A DNA stretch of 64,000 nucleotides from contig JALKBU010000131.1 in assembly GCA_023091735.1 (NCBI GenBank), forward strand, positions 1-64,000. Direction: 5' to 3'. Of the stretch, positions 54,001 through 64,000 are shown in pieces. The stretch comes from Trichomonas tenax. Taxonomy: Eukaryota > Parabasalia > Trichomonadida > Trichomonadidae. The notes beneath the pieces were generated by a model. The model had not been told where the DNA came from, ran no database searches, and saw only the letters and a list, made by a program, of their open reading frames with translations. A program made the translations under genes and the position numbers. The first letter of the stretch is position 1. Each line of letters starts with the position of its first letter.

Positions 54001-57000
54001 AATGAACTTGTGATGAACAAGATTTGTAGCTAAAAGTGGTTTGGAAATACTTTGGATTAGTTTCAAGAAAATAATCGAGTTTGTGCGATTGTTGCATGAA
54101 GTAAGATGAGTGAAAAGGATAATAAAGTCTTGCGGAGTGAAGTTAATGAAAGCTAAACGTTTCATTATTTTGACGAACATTTCGCGAATCTTAAATGCTG
54201 CTTGAACAGTATATTTAGATGAGAAGAAGTTGCAGGTTTTAATCTTCATTTCTGATGTCAAATCATTGACAGTTTTGATGTCAGCGTCTTCTTTTTTGAA
54301 TGTGAGAATCAACTTAAACTGCGAAAGCAATAGTGAGAAGTATGACTTCTTTTTGAGCATTTGAGTGGCGTTAGGAAGAAGAATTGTGTACCAATGAGTC
54401 AATATAAACTGTAAATCCTGTGGAGGTGCGCTAATCCAAAGCCAGAAATTGAATACAAGTTTGTTGAACCAATCTTTGTATAATGGTTGATAATCAATGG
54501 AATCCAAGACATTATAAATTGACATATAGAGATCTGAATTAAGAATATATTCATGCTGCATCAAATTGGTCAATATTGTGCCAATCAATGTAAATCCTTT
54601 TTGAGTAATAATCGATCTCTTGAAAATCAACTTCATTAAACCGAAAATCATTGGTGGATAGTTATTATCTGTGCATTCGTAGTTGAAAAAGTTTGCGAGA
54701 ATATTTCCATACTGGCCATCGATCATATTATCTAAAAGGTTGAGAGATGGAACTCTGCAATCAGGAACATTGATTATAATATTTTCAATGCTTGTTCCGA
54801 ATAACGATGTTGGATCATAGATCTTCTTACGTGGAACTGTGATGTGTGACAAAACTCCTGGCTTTGGAATTGAACTGGATTTGAATATTGGTGTCTTAGC
54901 GAAAGACCATGGACGTGTATTAATTTCATCAACATCTCTTGCTGTCAAACACTCAGGATAAATCGCAAAGTCGCCGAAAGCACCCATTTGGATATTATCC
55001 CACTGAGAATCATTCATTGGTTCATTCAAGCCGCCAATGCTAATATCGAGCTTTCCATTGAATGTGAAATCAACTAAATCACTGTCATTTAATGAATCAC
55101 TGTTTTCGAAAGTTGATATTCGAGCCATGCCTTCTTCCATTCTAACGATGATTGTGTAAACAGTCCATCGTTGGCTCGGAATGTTCTTGGCAAGAATAAC
55201 AGAAGTTCTTGTGCAGTCAGCTTCGTATTTCAAGAACATGTGACCTGCGCTCAAGAAACATCTTAAAAGATTTTCATCATAATCTGTAATTGAAAATATG
55301 GATAAACTTGCGTTAGAAGATGTGAATGGTGTTGCATCAACATTAACTTTGAATGTTACAGTAAATCCTTGATTCAAATCTTCCGCAAATATGTTTTGAA
55401 TTGAAAATTGTGGATCAGATGATGTGCAGAGTGAGAAAATAGAAAGCGGTGTTGTAGCACACTTTCCTAACAAAATCTCAAGGAAGTCTGCGAAATCAAA
55501 TGATCTCTGATCAACATTCTTAGAGATGAAATTAACCATTGTTGTTGCAATTGCATTGGATGATTTTGTAAATGAAATTGTGGACAATAGAGGTAAAACA
55601 TATTTCTGAACTTCACTATAGGTTAAATTAATTGTGATTTCGACATTTCTGTAATAAAATGTTGCGTTATCTTTTCTTTGAATAATGTATGTCATAAGAA
55701 TCCAATCCAAATCACCGTCGTGCAATTGCCTGCAGTTATATGATGTATAATTGCAAAGGCTCATAAATGTTTTGAGAATTTCAACAAATTTCTTCGATTT
55801 TCCAAATACTGCAATGATCAAAGGAACAATTGATGGTTCCTTAATATAGAATCTCGTTAACGTGGTAAGTGCGCAATAACCACTTAACAAAGACATCAAA
55901 AGCGAAAAGTTCTTGTCTGAATGTTCATCCTTGTCAACCAATTTGATGCTTTTAACTAATCTAGCAAACATTGCGCGTTCTAATATGAATCTATCCATTG
56001 ATCTCTCGATAGCTGAAAGTATTTTGAGTGCAGTTTCAAGAATAACTGAGTCTGGGCGGGCATCAATGAAGTCCAACAAAATGTTGAGAATTAGTTGGAA
56101 AGATAATGACAAGAATGTTTGCTCAGCAATTGCATCTGATAATGTTGTAACCATTACCTGCAAATAATAAAGATATTTATCGTCATTTGCCTTTGGTATC
56201 AAGTTTTCGATTGTCTTAATATACCAATCAACAAGCGGTTCAAGAATGTATGACTTTGATGTCTGATCGAAGAAAGGAAGAACATTTCTAACAGCATAGA
56301 AAATTGTTGTCGTTAAATCCGTTTCAAGTGATAGTGACATGAAATATGGAATGAAGTTAACGCATGTAAAACACTTGCAAGCGAGTTCCTTTGATTCAAA
56401 TAACTTGAAAATAAATGACAATAATGCTGATCTTGGTTCTTCAAGCATCTTATAATTCGATTGGCATAAGTCGACAAGAGCTTGCCCGAAGCATTTCAAC
56501 ATTCTTGTCGATGTAAATCTGGTGTAATCCATTGTCTCATATTGCATAATTCTGACACAGATTTCAGTGAAGAAGATTGGTGTTCTTTCGCACATTTCGA
56601 TAACGTCAGGAAGTACTTCGATATCCCTTTCAATAAGGAAATCAATGAACAATGTACGCAAACTATTTATCAAATCGTGTAATGGCGCTTCACCGAAAAT
56701 AGTATTTGCTGGATTCATGACAAAAGTGTTCATAATTGTTGGAATAAGCAACTTTATCAAGTTTAGATCAGTTACTTTCTTGTAAATAACGAAAAATGCG
56801 GAATAAATATAAACCGATTGATTTGGATCTGTTGAAATGCAAACTGATGTAATCAATGATTGAAGAACTGATTCGAATGCTTCTGAGCTTCCCAAAGAAA
56901 GACTTTCTCCTAAGTCAACAGCCATATTATGGATCTGACGCGGAATGAAATCTTTAAGTGGAGCTCCATAATGAAGTCTGTCGTAAGGAGGCTGGGTAAA

Positions 57001-57936
57001 ATAGGGACTTAAATCGTTTCTTATGACTATCGATGAATAAGGCTGCATTTTTTCGGAAGTAACAAATTTTGTGTTCGAAATGTGTTCTGGTAATAGTGGA
57101 TTTGTGATTGAATTTACGACTTTTTCGGAAAATATTGTTGGAATTTTGAATATTTCTTCTAATATAGCTCTTGTTCGATAATATTTTGTTATTCTACACA
57201 AAATACGAATACTTATTGACTCTAATTCAACAACAAACTTATCCAAAAACGTAAGTAATGGTGAAATATCGTCTGAATGAATAATTTGTCGATTATCAAT
57301 TACGATCTGCTCAAGCATTAACTTTGTGTCTCTTATACTATCGACATGTTCGGTTTTGGACACTTGGTTCAAGAAATCCATGAATATTTTGAAGAAATCG
57401 CTTTTCAAAGTCACATTTGTGTAAAATTGGACGATTATAGGCTGAATTATTGAAGGAACCCATTTGAAGTTTTGATCAGAATTGTATAGTGCGAGGCTCA
57501 TCACCTTTCTAAAGAGAAAATTCACAATTTTTGAGTATTCAGTGTTATTAATTCGATTTAATAAATCCATAATCACTTCCAAATTCTCGTTGACGAGTAT
57601 ATTACTTGGATTACTAACGAATCCCATTGTATATAATCCGATAACTGTTGTATATAACTGAATATGACTTTTAAATCTATCTTTGTTCTTTAATACAGCC
57701 TTAATTTCATTCATGTCGAACGGGAATTTATATCCCAATTGTTTTAATGAACTTTCAGCGTCTTTATTTTGTTTAATTTCATCGACGAATTTTGAAAATT
57801 GCTGTTTATCGAATGTGGGGAGTGAATAAATGCACAAATACTCTGGAGATCCATCGTTTTCTTTGTATGAAACTGCGAAATCGTAGCGGAATGATATTAA
57901 GTCGAAAAGTGGAACTCTTCCAGATCTTGGACGCAT
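51073..57936 (-). CDS. BEACH-WD40 protein (2287 aa)
   Basis: ATG 57934-57936, one uninterrupted frame of 2287 codons. Layout: a long armadillo-like helical N-terminal region (about 1-850); a ConA/LamG-like beta segment at about 860-1000; more helical repeats; a PH-like segment near 1745 (PADVRIYKDRFIIITQ); the BEACH domain from about 1830, with LWQNQVITTFEYLMYLNIFA and later YDFIGIIRKTLDQPTIQKFI then HPARASI; and WD40-like repeats to the end. This is the standard order in LYST/NBEA/ALFY-group proteins, which organise vesicle fusion, lysosome size or autophagy. The particular subfamily is not decided. TCAAAT lies 15 bases upstream of the ATG, a weak initiator match. Confidence 0.93.
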   Translation of the reverse strand: MRPRSGRVPLFDLISFRYDFAVSYKENDGSPEYLCIYSLPTFDKQQFSKFVDEIKQNKDAESSLKQLGYKFPFDMNEIKAVLKNKDRFKSHIQLYTTVIGLYTMGFVSNPSNILVNENLEVIMDLLNRINNTEYSKIVNFLFRKVMSLALYNSDQNFKWVPSIIQPIIVQFYTNVTLKSDFFKIFMDFLNQVSKTEHVDSIRDTKLMLEQIVIDNRQIIHSDDISPLLTFLDKFVVELESISIRILCRITKYYRTRAILEEIFKIPTIFSEKVVNSITNPLLPEHISNTKFVTSEKMQPYSSIVIRNDLSPYFTQPPYDRLHYGAPLKDFIPRQIHNMAVDLGESLSLGSSEAFESVLQSLITSVCISTDPNQSVYIYSAFFVIYKKVTDLNLIKLLIPTIMNTFVMNPANTIFGEAPLHDLINSLRTLFIDFLIERDIEVLPDVIEMCERTPIFFTEICVRIMQYETMDYTRFTSTRMLKCFGQALVDLCQSNYKMLEEPRSALLSFIFKLFESKELACKCFTCVNFIPYFMSLSLETDLTTTIFYAVRNVLPFFDQTSKSYILEPLVDWYIKTIENLIPKANDDKYLYYLQVMVTTLSDAIAEQTFLSLSFQLILNILLDFIDARPDSVILETALKILSAIERSMDRFILERAMFARLVKSIKLVDKDEHSDKNFSLLMSLLSGYCALTTLTRFYIKEPSIVPLIIAVFGKSKKFVEILKTFMSLCNYTSYNCRQLHDGDLDWILMTYIIQRKDNATFYYRNVEITINLTYSEVQKYVLPLLSTISFTKSSNAIATTMVNFISKNVDQRSFDFADFLEILLGKCATTPLSIFSLCTSSDPQFSIQNIFAEDLNQGFTVTFKVNVDATPFTSSNASLSIFSITDYDENLLRCFLSAGHMFLKYEADCTRTSVILAKNIPSQRWTVYTIIVRMEEGMARISTFENSDSLNDSDLVDFTFNGKLDISIGGLNEPMNDSQWDNIQMGAFGDFAIYPECLTARDVDEINTRPWSFAKTPIFKSSSIPKPGVLSHITVPRKKIYDPTSLFGTSIENIIINVPDCRVPSLNLLDNMIDGQYGNILANFFNYECTDNNYPPMIFGLMKLIFKRSIITQKGFTLIGTILTNLMQHEYILNSDLYMSIYNVLDSIDYQPLYKDWFNKLVFNFWLWISAPPQDLQFILTHWYTILLPNATQMLKKKSYFSLLLSQFKLILTFKKEDADIKTVNDLTSEMKIKTCNFFSSKYTVQAAFKIREMFVKIMKRLAFINFTPQDFIILFTHLTSCNNRTNSIIFLKLIQSISKPLLATNLVHHKFIALIEMLVKEKDFEIVKNAIIAINQIGYQSMSEYLYQIFTDLSEENKKSVYQYFSEHLMQYPGLLTLLSINAIHFGSEYMEQFAPMISLALKADSCQYCPDWFVWPLILAYNIPEDYTNFLILFICQNIQRMQEPVQEFFKVYYFIRFLFDVLSPPTSKLLIMFIKTSLYTIMGVKKELDSAVVYATFTSFFFHSGCTSHNKALMTAIQESSFSDSTFMPYSTKSKFMTELSNLDHLAKLSKIDPKNIILYFEARTNQDCKFLDMMFVEEAMICSNTYDLLKHDSKYLVPMMAITKNPILTAEVRQQFMANSLYFFEQALTDYQHNYRDVVSLILSTIKKTLSSQEEYAQSITDSIKKSYAHESHDIVANEFEISLQDMCNLIPSKQAFTRDKTFCYAFCPMKKKILNQEKQIKPAIPLPGALQTFKVNLVSEKLSSPADVRIYKDRFIIITQVASKEIFFDIIAYLFTRPNYLEIYLNDGRSYLLNFPISDTQTLLKYFPKNLMPGIKFISPPPKQKDFFQTLPFTYLWQNQVITTFEYLMYLNIFAGRSFNAPDMQPIFPPLLSDININGCVFDFSNIQENAEEVTIDSLYKKKNVNARVYFDPTVPGQTPSRAKDRYDFIGIIRKTLDQPTIQKFIPAWIDHNFGSSMKNQKHKQIFFKSHPARASIAVPLTKMIRCQLSTQVSRIVFASMNTDLNDYHHKYNLMFVLSNGTYSSLACGIFDQDLKISSHFANETIDITPNTSFAYNQCGCVIYTPEKKTAVVYKDGKHTGTFTLFSETNIFVYCENSFLFCPDFCTISIVYESKKDSKPSVLTLSSCKISALCASPRFRAFAYGTIDGNVSVHNIKKGIFVNRTNIQGEPEFLIITKNYGYIVAATSTKIIIMTINGEIIREADISRQILGMYAFEHLGQDLIAYVTSDHQISYFHALHPEKSTTFYEAKENIQVITYNMACEAFIIVTTDSIRVIPFPKLM

Positions 57937-59112
57937 TTTTTTAATTTGACTTTGATTTGGGAATTTGCCACTGCACAGGAAAATATTTTAAATGATCATT
58001 TTATTCGTTTTTTGATGTAAGAGAATATTTTGTCATGTTTGAAATTTCTTTCCGATTATGCTTGTTTACAATGAATTTAATCTTTTTTCTTGAGTTAATA
58101 ATAGACCTTTGATACAAATCGGCTGAAATACATCTCTCATATGTCGAAATTTAAAATATTGACTTAATAGAGAAATTTTTGATGTAATTCGATTTTAAAA
58201 TAATAATAAAATAGAGCCCTAGATTTGTATTCGAATTTTGTCATGTTTTTAATTTGGAAACCTGATATTTGATAAATACAATCTAAAAAATTGATTTTGT
58301 GATTGTCAAGTAGATTGAAATTGTTTTTCTAACTGCAAAAGTAGCATATTTTAAAAATCCTCATTGTGGGTATTATTTTGATTGGGTAATTGCTATATTC
58401 ATGGAAAAATGTTCGGGTTTGAAACGGAATACTCTAAATATATATAATACATTGAAGCACATATCAATGTTGATTTATTTAGATCAAAGATATTTGATGA
58501 TAACATATAATGAAGAAGTTCATAAAATATCTTGCTATTGCTTGTGTTATCCTAGCACCAATAAAGAGACGCTGCAATTGATGTCAAGATGCAAGCCTTC
58601 AAAGCCTCATGCTCAAAATTTTCAGTATCTTCGTTTACCAATATGCAAGTGATTAATTAATCACTAGAAAAACTTTGTTTTGTAAAGACAAAATTTAAGA
58701 AAATCCTGACATTAAAATTAAAATTATTTTTACAATGCTCTAATAAAGAAATCAATGAATTCAGGTGAAATTGAGATTTGACCATTTAATAAATTTTTGA
58801 CAAACAGAGACGTTCAAAAATGTATTGTAATTGTTGGAAATAATATATGATATATAGTATTTGTAAGAAAAATTTCGGAAATAAAAGGGTCTTGAAGATT
58901 TACAAAGGGGATAATAAATTTTAAGAGTTTTAGTTTTCTAGAATACATACACTATGTTAAATCTAAATACCAAAGTTGGCTAATTTTGAGAGTGTTATGA
59001 GTTTGAGAACCTACCGGTAACGAAATATTTGATTGAAGTCTTTCAGATTAAACAACGCAGAATAAGAAAGGAAAACAATTGATTGATAATAAATTAGCCA
59101 AAAAATAATTTT
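57937..59112. other. AT-rich spacer, no gene seen
   Basis: An ORF at 58401-58652 has an ATG but an unremarkable Lys/Cys-rich translation and no close initiator; treated as chance. Confidence 0.35.
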
Positions 59113-60804
59113 ATGACAATTGGAATATTGGCGATGACATTTTTAGGGTGGAACGACGTTTACAGCGTTCAAAACTACAAAGAGTATTCGTCAAACAACG
59201 CCTTCCAATACAATGGAGGCGATAATTATTACATCCATACTTGTTTCTTTAGGAATGTGAAGCAAAAGACATCAGACAACTACGGAGGAGGCGCCATTAG
59301 ATACATTGCGTACTCAGTTACCTACTTTTTAATCGAAAATTCAGTTTTCGAATATTGTTCTTCTGATTTATCGGGAGGAGCGATGTACCTCATCACCAGC
59401 GGTTACTCGCACATTACTAAAATATGTGGATACGGTTGCCAAATCTCGGGTACTGAACAAAAAGGACATTTCTTGTATTCACAAGGCGATGCACGCAATG
59501 ATTCTATTAATTACCTTTCTGCCTCTGGATGTGGAAATCCAGGGTATGGAAATTCTCACATAATTTATTGTTTTAGAGGAAAACAATTAGCAAACAACAT
59601 AAACTTGTCGAATTGTCAAAGCTACAATAATGCAGGAATTACTCCATCACATCCAGTATCAGGATATATTCGTTACGCTCATATTTCTAACAATAAAGCA
59701 TTGAATGGTGGAATGTTCCGTTTTGACGGTGGATATCACAGTGCTGAATACTGCAACATCGTTGGAAACACCCCAGTGACATCTTTGATAACTGTTGATG
59801 GCAGTACGTTTTCTTTTGTTGGATGTTATTTTATTGACAATGATGCTGAATATTTTGGAATTGTTCACTCAGGATTTTTGAACCTTTATGGATGCATCCT
59901 CAAAGGAGTTAACAAATCAATTGGAAAAATTTCATCTAACACAGATAATCAAATTTACGAAACTAATTCTTTCGAATTATTTGCATCTGCACAGTGCAAA
60001 ACATCGAAATTCCCAACCACAATACCGCAGACACCAAATCCATCTCCAGAGCCGACACCAGATCAAACTCCTTTACCAACACCAAGCCAATCACCTTCTT
60101 CATCACCGGAACCCACTCCAAAAGAATCTCCAAATCCATCTCCTGAACCAACACCAAAACAATCTCCATCAGCATCTCTTGATGCAACATTATCTCCAAC
60201 GCAAATTCCATTACCAGATCAAACTCCAAATCCAACATTTGCTCCAACAGAAACATCAAACACAACAATTGTTCCTCCAGTTTCTTCTGAGACAACAACT
60301 TCAACGACACCAAAGAGAACAATTGTTTCAGATCCAACGTTAAATCCATCGTACACAAATTCATATATCCAAACAACAATCACATCACAGACTAAGATTA
60401 CAACAATATCTTCTTATGAAACAGAGTATAACAAGAAACCAACGGCCATTATCACAACTGTCACAACAGATACAATTACTGATGTTGTTACAAATATCGC
60501 AACTATTGTTTTGCTTGAAGATCCGAATACTGATGACATTGTCAACAGACGCAGAACTTTGTTCATCGTTTTATTTTGCGTTATAATTGCATTGATATTC
60601 TTATTGTTGCTCATCTGCTGCCTCAAGAGATGTAAGCAAAACGAGGAATTCTCTGCATACGGACTTTCCACGTCTGTCCATCTCCTCAAATCAGAAAGCA
60701 ATGTAACATTCTTTAGCCCAATGAAATTCACCAGCGAAGAGTCTAATGATGATCCTTTCAAAGATGATTTCATTACAAGCTATATCGAAGAAGTCGCTAT
60801 CTAG
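59113..60804 (+). CDS. Type I surface protein: beta-helix ectodomain, Pro/Thr stalk, membrane segment
   Basis: 563 residues from ATG 59113. The N-terminal ~300 residues show repeated short beta strands with Gly, Asn and Cys (DNYGGGAIRYIAYSVTYFLI, SDLSGGAMYLITSGYSHITK), as in trichomonad parallel beta-helix adhesin-like proteins. A stalk follows at about 300-400 made of PSPEPTP-type repeats (PNPSPEPTPKQSPSASLD), then a Thr/Ser-rich region, a transmembrane helix (TLFIVLFCVIIALIFLLLLI) with a CCLKRCK stop-transfer, and a tail with acidic and aromatic residues (DDPFKDDFITSYIEEVAI). The N-terminus is hydrophobic (MTIGILAMTFLGWND), a short signal-like start. The role in adhesion is inference from layout; the stalk is probably O-glycosylated. 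Confidence 0.85.
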   Translation: MTIGILAMTFLGWNDVYSVQNYKEYSSNNAFQYNGGDNYYIHTCFFRNVKQKTSDNYGGGAIRYIAYSVTYFLIENSVFEYCSSDLSGGAMYLITSGYSHITKICGYGCQISGTEQKGHFLYSQGDARNDSINYLSASGCGNPGYGNSHIIYCFRGKQLANNINLSNCQSYNNAGITPSHPVSGYIRYAHISNNKALNGGMFRFDGGYHSAEYCNIVGNTPVTSLITVDGSTFSFVGCYFIDNDAEYFGIVHSGFLNLYGCILKGVNKSIGKISSNTDNQIYETNSFELFASAQCKTSKFPTTIPQTPNPSPEPTPDQTPLPTPSQSPSSSPEPTPKESPNPSPEPTPKQSPSASLDATLSPTQIPLPDQTPNPTFAPTETSNTTIVPPVSSETTTSTTPKRTIVSDPTLNPSYTNSYIQTTITSQTKITTISSYETEYNKKPTAIITTVTTDTITDVVTNIATIVLLEDPNTDDIVNRRRTLFIVLFCVIIALIFLLLLICCLKRCKQNEEFSAYGLSTSVHLLKSESNVTFFSPMKFTSEESNDDPFKDDFITSYIEEVAI

Positions 60805-61343
60805 AACTTTTTGTTGTTATTTTTTATTTAAACCTTTCTATCCATTAACTATATATCAATTATTTCACTGCAAAACTCAAAAATCAATCACATTATATAC
60901 TACTGAATCATAAAAATTTTCAACTTATTATAGGTTTTGTTGTTATGTGTTGAATATTTATTGTATAACATCATAGATGAAAACAAACTATCAAAATTTT
61001 CCAAAAATGAAACATTTCCAATCAAAACTTGACATCATTAAATCGTTTCGAATGATCCATCTTCCAACACTTATTGATCTATTCATAACTTTTTTTATTT
61101 TCAATATAATTTGTTCTATGAATTGAAACGACATCTAAAATATTCATATTCTAAAAGAGTATCACTATGGTAAGATTAGTTTCAATCTTTTATATACTGA
61201 TTGATAAATTATTGAGGATAAAACTCAATTTTTTGTTCCGAGTTCAAATTTTAACCTTAAATATTTTCGTTTAAAATTAAGCAAGATATATCATATATAG
61301 GCCATAAAATCAAAAATTTCCACGTTTTGAGTTCATATTTTGA
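60805..61343. other. AT-rich spacer, no gene seen
   Basis: Nothing supported except the initiator-like hexamer near the next gene. Confidence 0.35.
61333..61338 (+). promoter_or_regulatory. Initiator-like TCATAT for the WD40 gene
   Basis: TCATAT, +1 at 61335, 9-nt leader to ATG 61344. Confidence 0.55.
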
Positions 61344-64000
61344 ATGGTTTCCTGGGCGGCCGAATTATTGAATTGGGTTCCTCCAGGATTATCTGGTCAA
61401 AATGTCAACCCGGTGACGACAAACACGAAATTTTTCGCATATCATTCGTTTTATTCCGTTTATGTCTATAGAGTTAAAAACTTTTCGTTGCAATATGTTT
61501 ACACATCAAGCACAAAGACGATAATTTCGATCGCACTGAACCCAATAAAGAAAAATATCATCGCTATATCGTTCAGCAACAACAAAACGGAGATATTTGA
61601 TATAATCGAATTGAAAAAATTGGCAAGATTTAGGACTACATCACGTGTGACGTCAATGATTTGGGTAAAGAGAGGAAATTTACTTGCATTATACACTTTA
61701 CAAGATTCTTCAGTTCATATAATTTCACTACTTCAAGATATTGAACTGAATTTCCTCATGGACCTTAAATTCGAATGCCATTTCTTACGCGCGATCATTG
61801 GAGACATAATTCTTTTCATATTCGCAAATAAAAATGGAAAAGTCAACTTTTATAGGCTAACAGACAACGATTGCATTGAAAATTACAAAGATTACGGTAA
61901 AGACATTGTGTCTGTATCAGTAGACAACTTAAATAACAATAATGTTTTAATTCTCTTTCACGATGGTTCCGCATTGGTTCTTGATGTGAACACCGATATA
62001 GTTGAGATCCAGAAGATACCAAGTAGGTCACAGAACGTCAGCGTTGGTTGTTGGACGTGGCAACCTCCTGTACACTTTATTACTGGTGATCAACAAGCTG
62101 GAATTGTTAGAATCTGGTCTCCAGCGAATGAATCACCTCTCGAGTCCATAAATGCGTATTCATACGGTTTCAAAGCATTGCAAAGGATCAAAAACAACTT
62201 TTATTTGTGCGTTTTTAATGATTATAATGTTGCAATTTTCAACATCAAAACACAAAGAATAGAATGGAATATCAGCGCAGGACACAGCAACACTGTATTC
62301 TGCTCAATATTTGATCCAATAAAACCAAATATTTTGATCACAGGAAGCGCAGATGGAATATTGTGCATCAGAGATGTTGACAAATGGAAAAATGTTTTGT
62401 CAACTAAATTGAAAATTCCAGATAGTGATGATGTTGCTTCAATATTGTCTTTGACAATTGGAAAGAGCGGTGTTTATGCTATTATTGGATTAAGAAGCGG
62501 AGCAATTGTTTTGTTTAATCTCAAGACTTATGCGATTAAGACAATTTTCACTGTTTCAACGCATCGCATTCATTGGATCAGCTGCAATCCATCAGATGAA
62601 TCAGATCTATTAGTCTGGACCGATGGACCTGAATTATTGAGAGTCGACAGAGATACATATGAAGTCACAAAAAGCTATCAAATGCCTCACGATTCCAATT
62701 GCGCGATGTTTTCTAATTTGTTGCCTGATGTTTTTGCAACAGCCTGCGAAGGAGGATACATTGATATATATAAACCAGAAGGTGTAGCGACTTTCAAATG
62801 GGGAGATATTCCTTATCTCACTCTTTGCTGGAGTTATCACGAACCAAATATATTGTGTGCGATCACAGAAGAAGGACTACTTTTTAAGGTTGATATCAAT
62901 AGAGAAGATGGATATTTCACAGTTGTTGGCTCTCACAAGACAAGAGTTCGCGCAATGACGTTCCATCCAATATTGAAAGATATTGTTGCAACTGGAGGTT
63001 ATGATGGATATGTTCAAATTTATGATGTTGCAAAAAGGGTAATGATTACTTCATTTCCTGCTCACACTTCTTATGTTTATAGTGTTGAGTTCTGCAGAAC
63101 AAATCCTTTCGCTATTGTTACTTCTGGAAGAGACTCTTGCATTAGAATGTGGTCCTTGGAAAGCCTTTTATACAACCAAATCATTGACTTCATTATATTC
63201 GAAGAGAAAACGTATTTCAGACCAACAGTTGGCAACCAGAGATTAAGCAAATTAGTTGATTCGCTGAGAGGCAAAGATCCAGGGTTTGTTAATGGTGACA
63301 TCATTCACATCAAAGACAGATTGAATTATGAAAATGATATAAAGAGGAGAATGAAAGCAAGAAAATCAAAGGAAAAATTATATCAACTTGCAGAAAAGTC
63401 ATTGTTAATGGGAGACAAGAAGAAATATTGCGAAATATTGTTTGACTTAGGAGACTATGACAAGGCATTAGCTGCAGCTCCTGCAATTTCTTATGAGTTT
63501 TGGATGGAAATGATGAAAAAAGTGTCCGAGAATTCAAAGAATGATCAAGAAAAAGCAATTTATAAAATGATGTTTGGAGATATGATTGGAGCAGCTCGTA
63601 TCTATGCAAATAACGACGACTTCCAGTCAGCATATTTATGTATTGCGACAGGCACATTGATTGATAACAAACCAACAATTTCTCCAAATGAAAATAGAAA
63701 GAGCGAATCAAATGAGTCAACGTATATTTTAGACCTCAGTGACATGAAGCAACCAGATGAAAAGCAGTATGTTTTGGCATCAAGCTCAGCAAGAGAGTCA
63801 CTATCAAAGAATGAAGTCTATGTTGCTGCTGCTTATTATCTTTCGATTGGAGATGCTTATCAAGCAATTGCTATTTTACAGAGATGTGGAGAAATATTTG
63901 CTGCTGCTTCTATTGATAGAGCATTGCATTTACATGAAAACAGAACTCGCGAAAGATTTGCAAGATTCGTTTTATCAAACAACAGGACACCAAAGGCTTT
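61344..64000 (+). CDS. WD40-repeat protein, WDR17-like (3' end outside window)
   Basis: The frame is open from ATG 61344 through base 64000 (885 codons, no stop). It starts SWAAELLNWVPPGLSGQNVN. WD-type beta-propeller repeats run to about residue 615: GIVRIWSPANE, FCSIFDPIKPNILITGSADG then DVDKW, AMTFHPILKDIVATGGYDGY, SVEFCRTNPFAIVTSGRDSC followed by IRMWSLE. After them comes a helical repeat region (KEKLYQLAEKSLLMGDKKKY, VYVAAAYYLSIGDAYQAIAI), an arrangement found in WDR17 and related propeller-plus-TPR scaffolds, several of which belong to cilia or basal bodies. That assignment is from layout and is moderate. Start chosen by the TCATAT initiator 9 bases upstream. Confidence 0.85.
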   Translation, partial: MVSWAAELLNWVPPGLSGQNVNPVTTNTKFFAYHSFYSVYVYRVKNFSLQYVYTSSTKTIISIALNPIKKNIIAISFSNNKTEIFDIIELKKLARFRTTSRVTSMIWVKRGNLLALYTLQDSSVHIISLLQDIELNFLMDLKFECHFLRAIIGDIILFIFANKNGKVNFYRLTDNDCIENYKDYGKDIVSVSVDNLNNNNVLILFHDGSALVLDVNTDIVEIQKIPSRSQNVSVGCWTWQPPVHFITGDQQAGIVRIWSPANESPLESINAYSYGFKALQRIKNNFYLCVFNDYNVAIFNIKTQRIEWNISAGHSNTVFCSIFDPIKPNILITGSADGILCIRDVDKWKNVLSTKLKIPDSDDVASILSLTIGKSGVYAIIGLRSGAIVLFNLKTYAIKTIFTVSTHRIHWISCNPSDESDLLVWTDGPELLRVDRDTYEVTKSYQMPHDSNCAMFSNLLPDVFATACEGGYIDIYKPEGVATFKWGDIPYLTLCWSYHEPNILCAITEEGLLFKVDINREDGYFTVVGSHKTRVRAMTFHPILKDIVATGGYDGYVQIYDVAKRVMITSFPAHTSYVYSVEFCRTNPFAIVTSGRDSCIRMWSLESLLYNQIIDFIIFEEKTYFRPTVGNQRLSKLVDSLRGKDPGFVNGDIIHIKDRLNYENDIKRRMKARKSKEKLYQLAEKSLLMGDKKKYCEILFDLGDYDKALAAAPAISYEFWMEMMKKVSENSKNDQEKAIYKMMFGDMIGAARIYANNDDFQSAYLCIATGTLIDNKPTISPNENRKSESNESTYILDLSDMKQPDEKQYVLASSSARESLSKNEVYVAAAYYLSIGDAYQAIAILQRCGEIFAAASIDRALHLHENRTRERFARFVLSNNRTPKA

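Noticed and set aside
61499..63720. Minus-strand ORFs across the WD40 gene
   Set aside because: The plus frame is open for 885 codons with WD repeats, so these are shadows.

Overview
The window is AT-rich eukaryotic nuclear DNA that looks like a trichomonad (Parabasalia), most probably a Tritrichomonas-like species. This rests on intronless genes, very short 5' leaders headed by TCAYW initiator-like hexamers a few bases before several ATGs, divergent Rab GTPases ending in CC, ankyrin, BspA-type LRR and parallel beta-helix surface-protein families, a Mutator-like transposase, and a large load of broken gene copies. The organism call is inference; no rRNA or tRNA gene was seen.

Layout. 0-2.2 kb: three small ORFs (the first cut by the window edge) that may be the end of a Maverick/Polinton-like element, a GC-rich patch with three strong hairpins, and a papain-like protease fragment. 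2.8-11.6 kb: an alpha/beta hydrolase, a small unknown gene, a decayed coiled-coil/Cys-motif gene, and a long-form tRNase Z. 11.9-14.8 kb: two inverted-repeat elements, one built from TTTGGAAA-type words. 14.9-23.1 kb: a graveyard of surface-protein genes (glycine-rich plus LRR, beta-helix, lectin-like module), one intact F5/8C-like gene and a broken MULE transposase. 23.2-32.8 kb: two Rab genes, a non-autonomous Mutator-type element with a perfect 9-bp target duplication, a second inverted-repeat element, a cluster of GACATGTAAA-like motifs, an intact type I membrane protein and an ankyrin protein. 33-37 kb: ankyrin and BspA relics and a 37-bp tandem repeat. 38-43.3 kb: centrin with a G-run-rich upstream region, a broken membrane-protein relic, a third Rab and a coiled-coil protein. 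43.3-49.8 kb: broken lectin-like modules, a HECT-ligase pseudogene with an internal deletion and a hairpin-rich insertion, and an unexplained GC-rich decayed coding region. 49.8-64 kb: a small basic/acidic-tailed protein, a 2287-residue BEACH-WD40 protein, a Pro/Thr-stalk surface protein, and the first 885 codons of a WD40 protein that runs off the window.

How the parts relate. The intact genes are mostly cytoskeleton and membrane-traffic functions (three Rabs, BEACH, centrin, WD40), RNA processing (tRNase Z) and the cell surface (two beta-helix-like membrane proteins, F5/8C-like). There are no operons; genes lie on both strands with AT-rich spacers. Many ORF-sized fragments are one decayed gene each, split by frameshifts, so they are annotated here as single pseudogenes.
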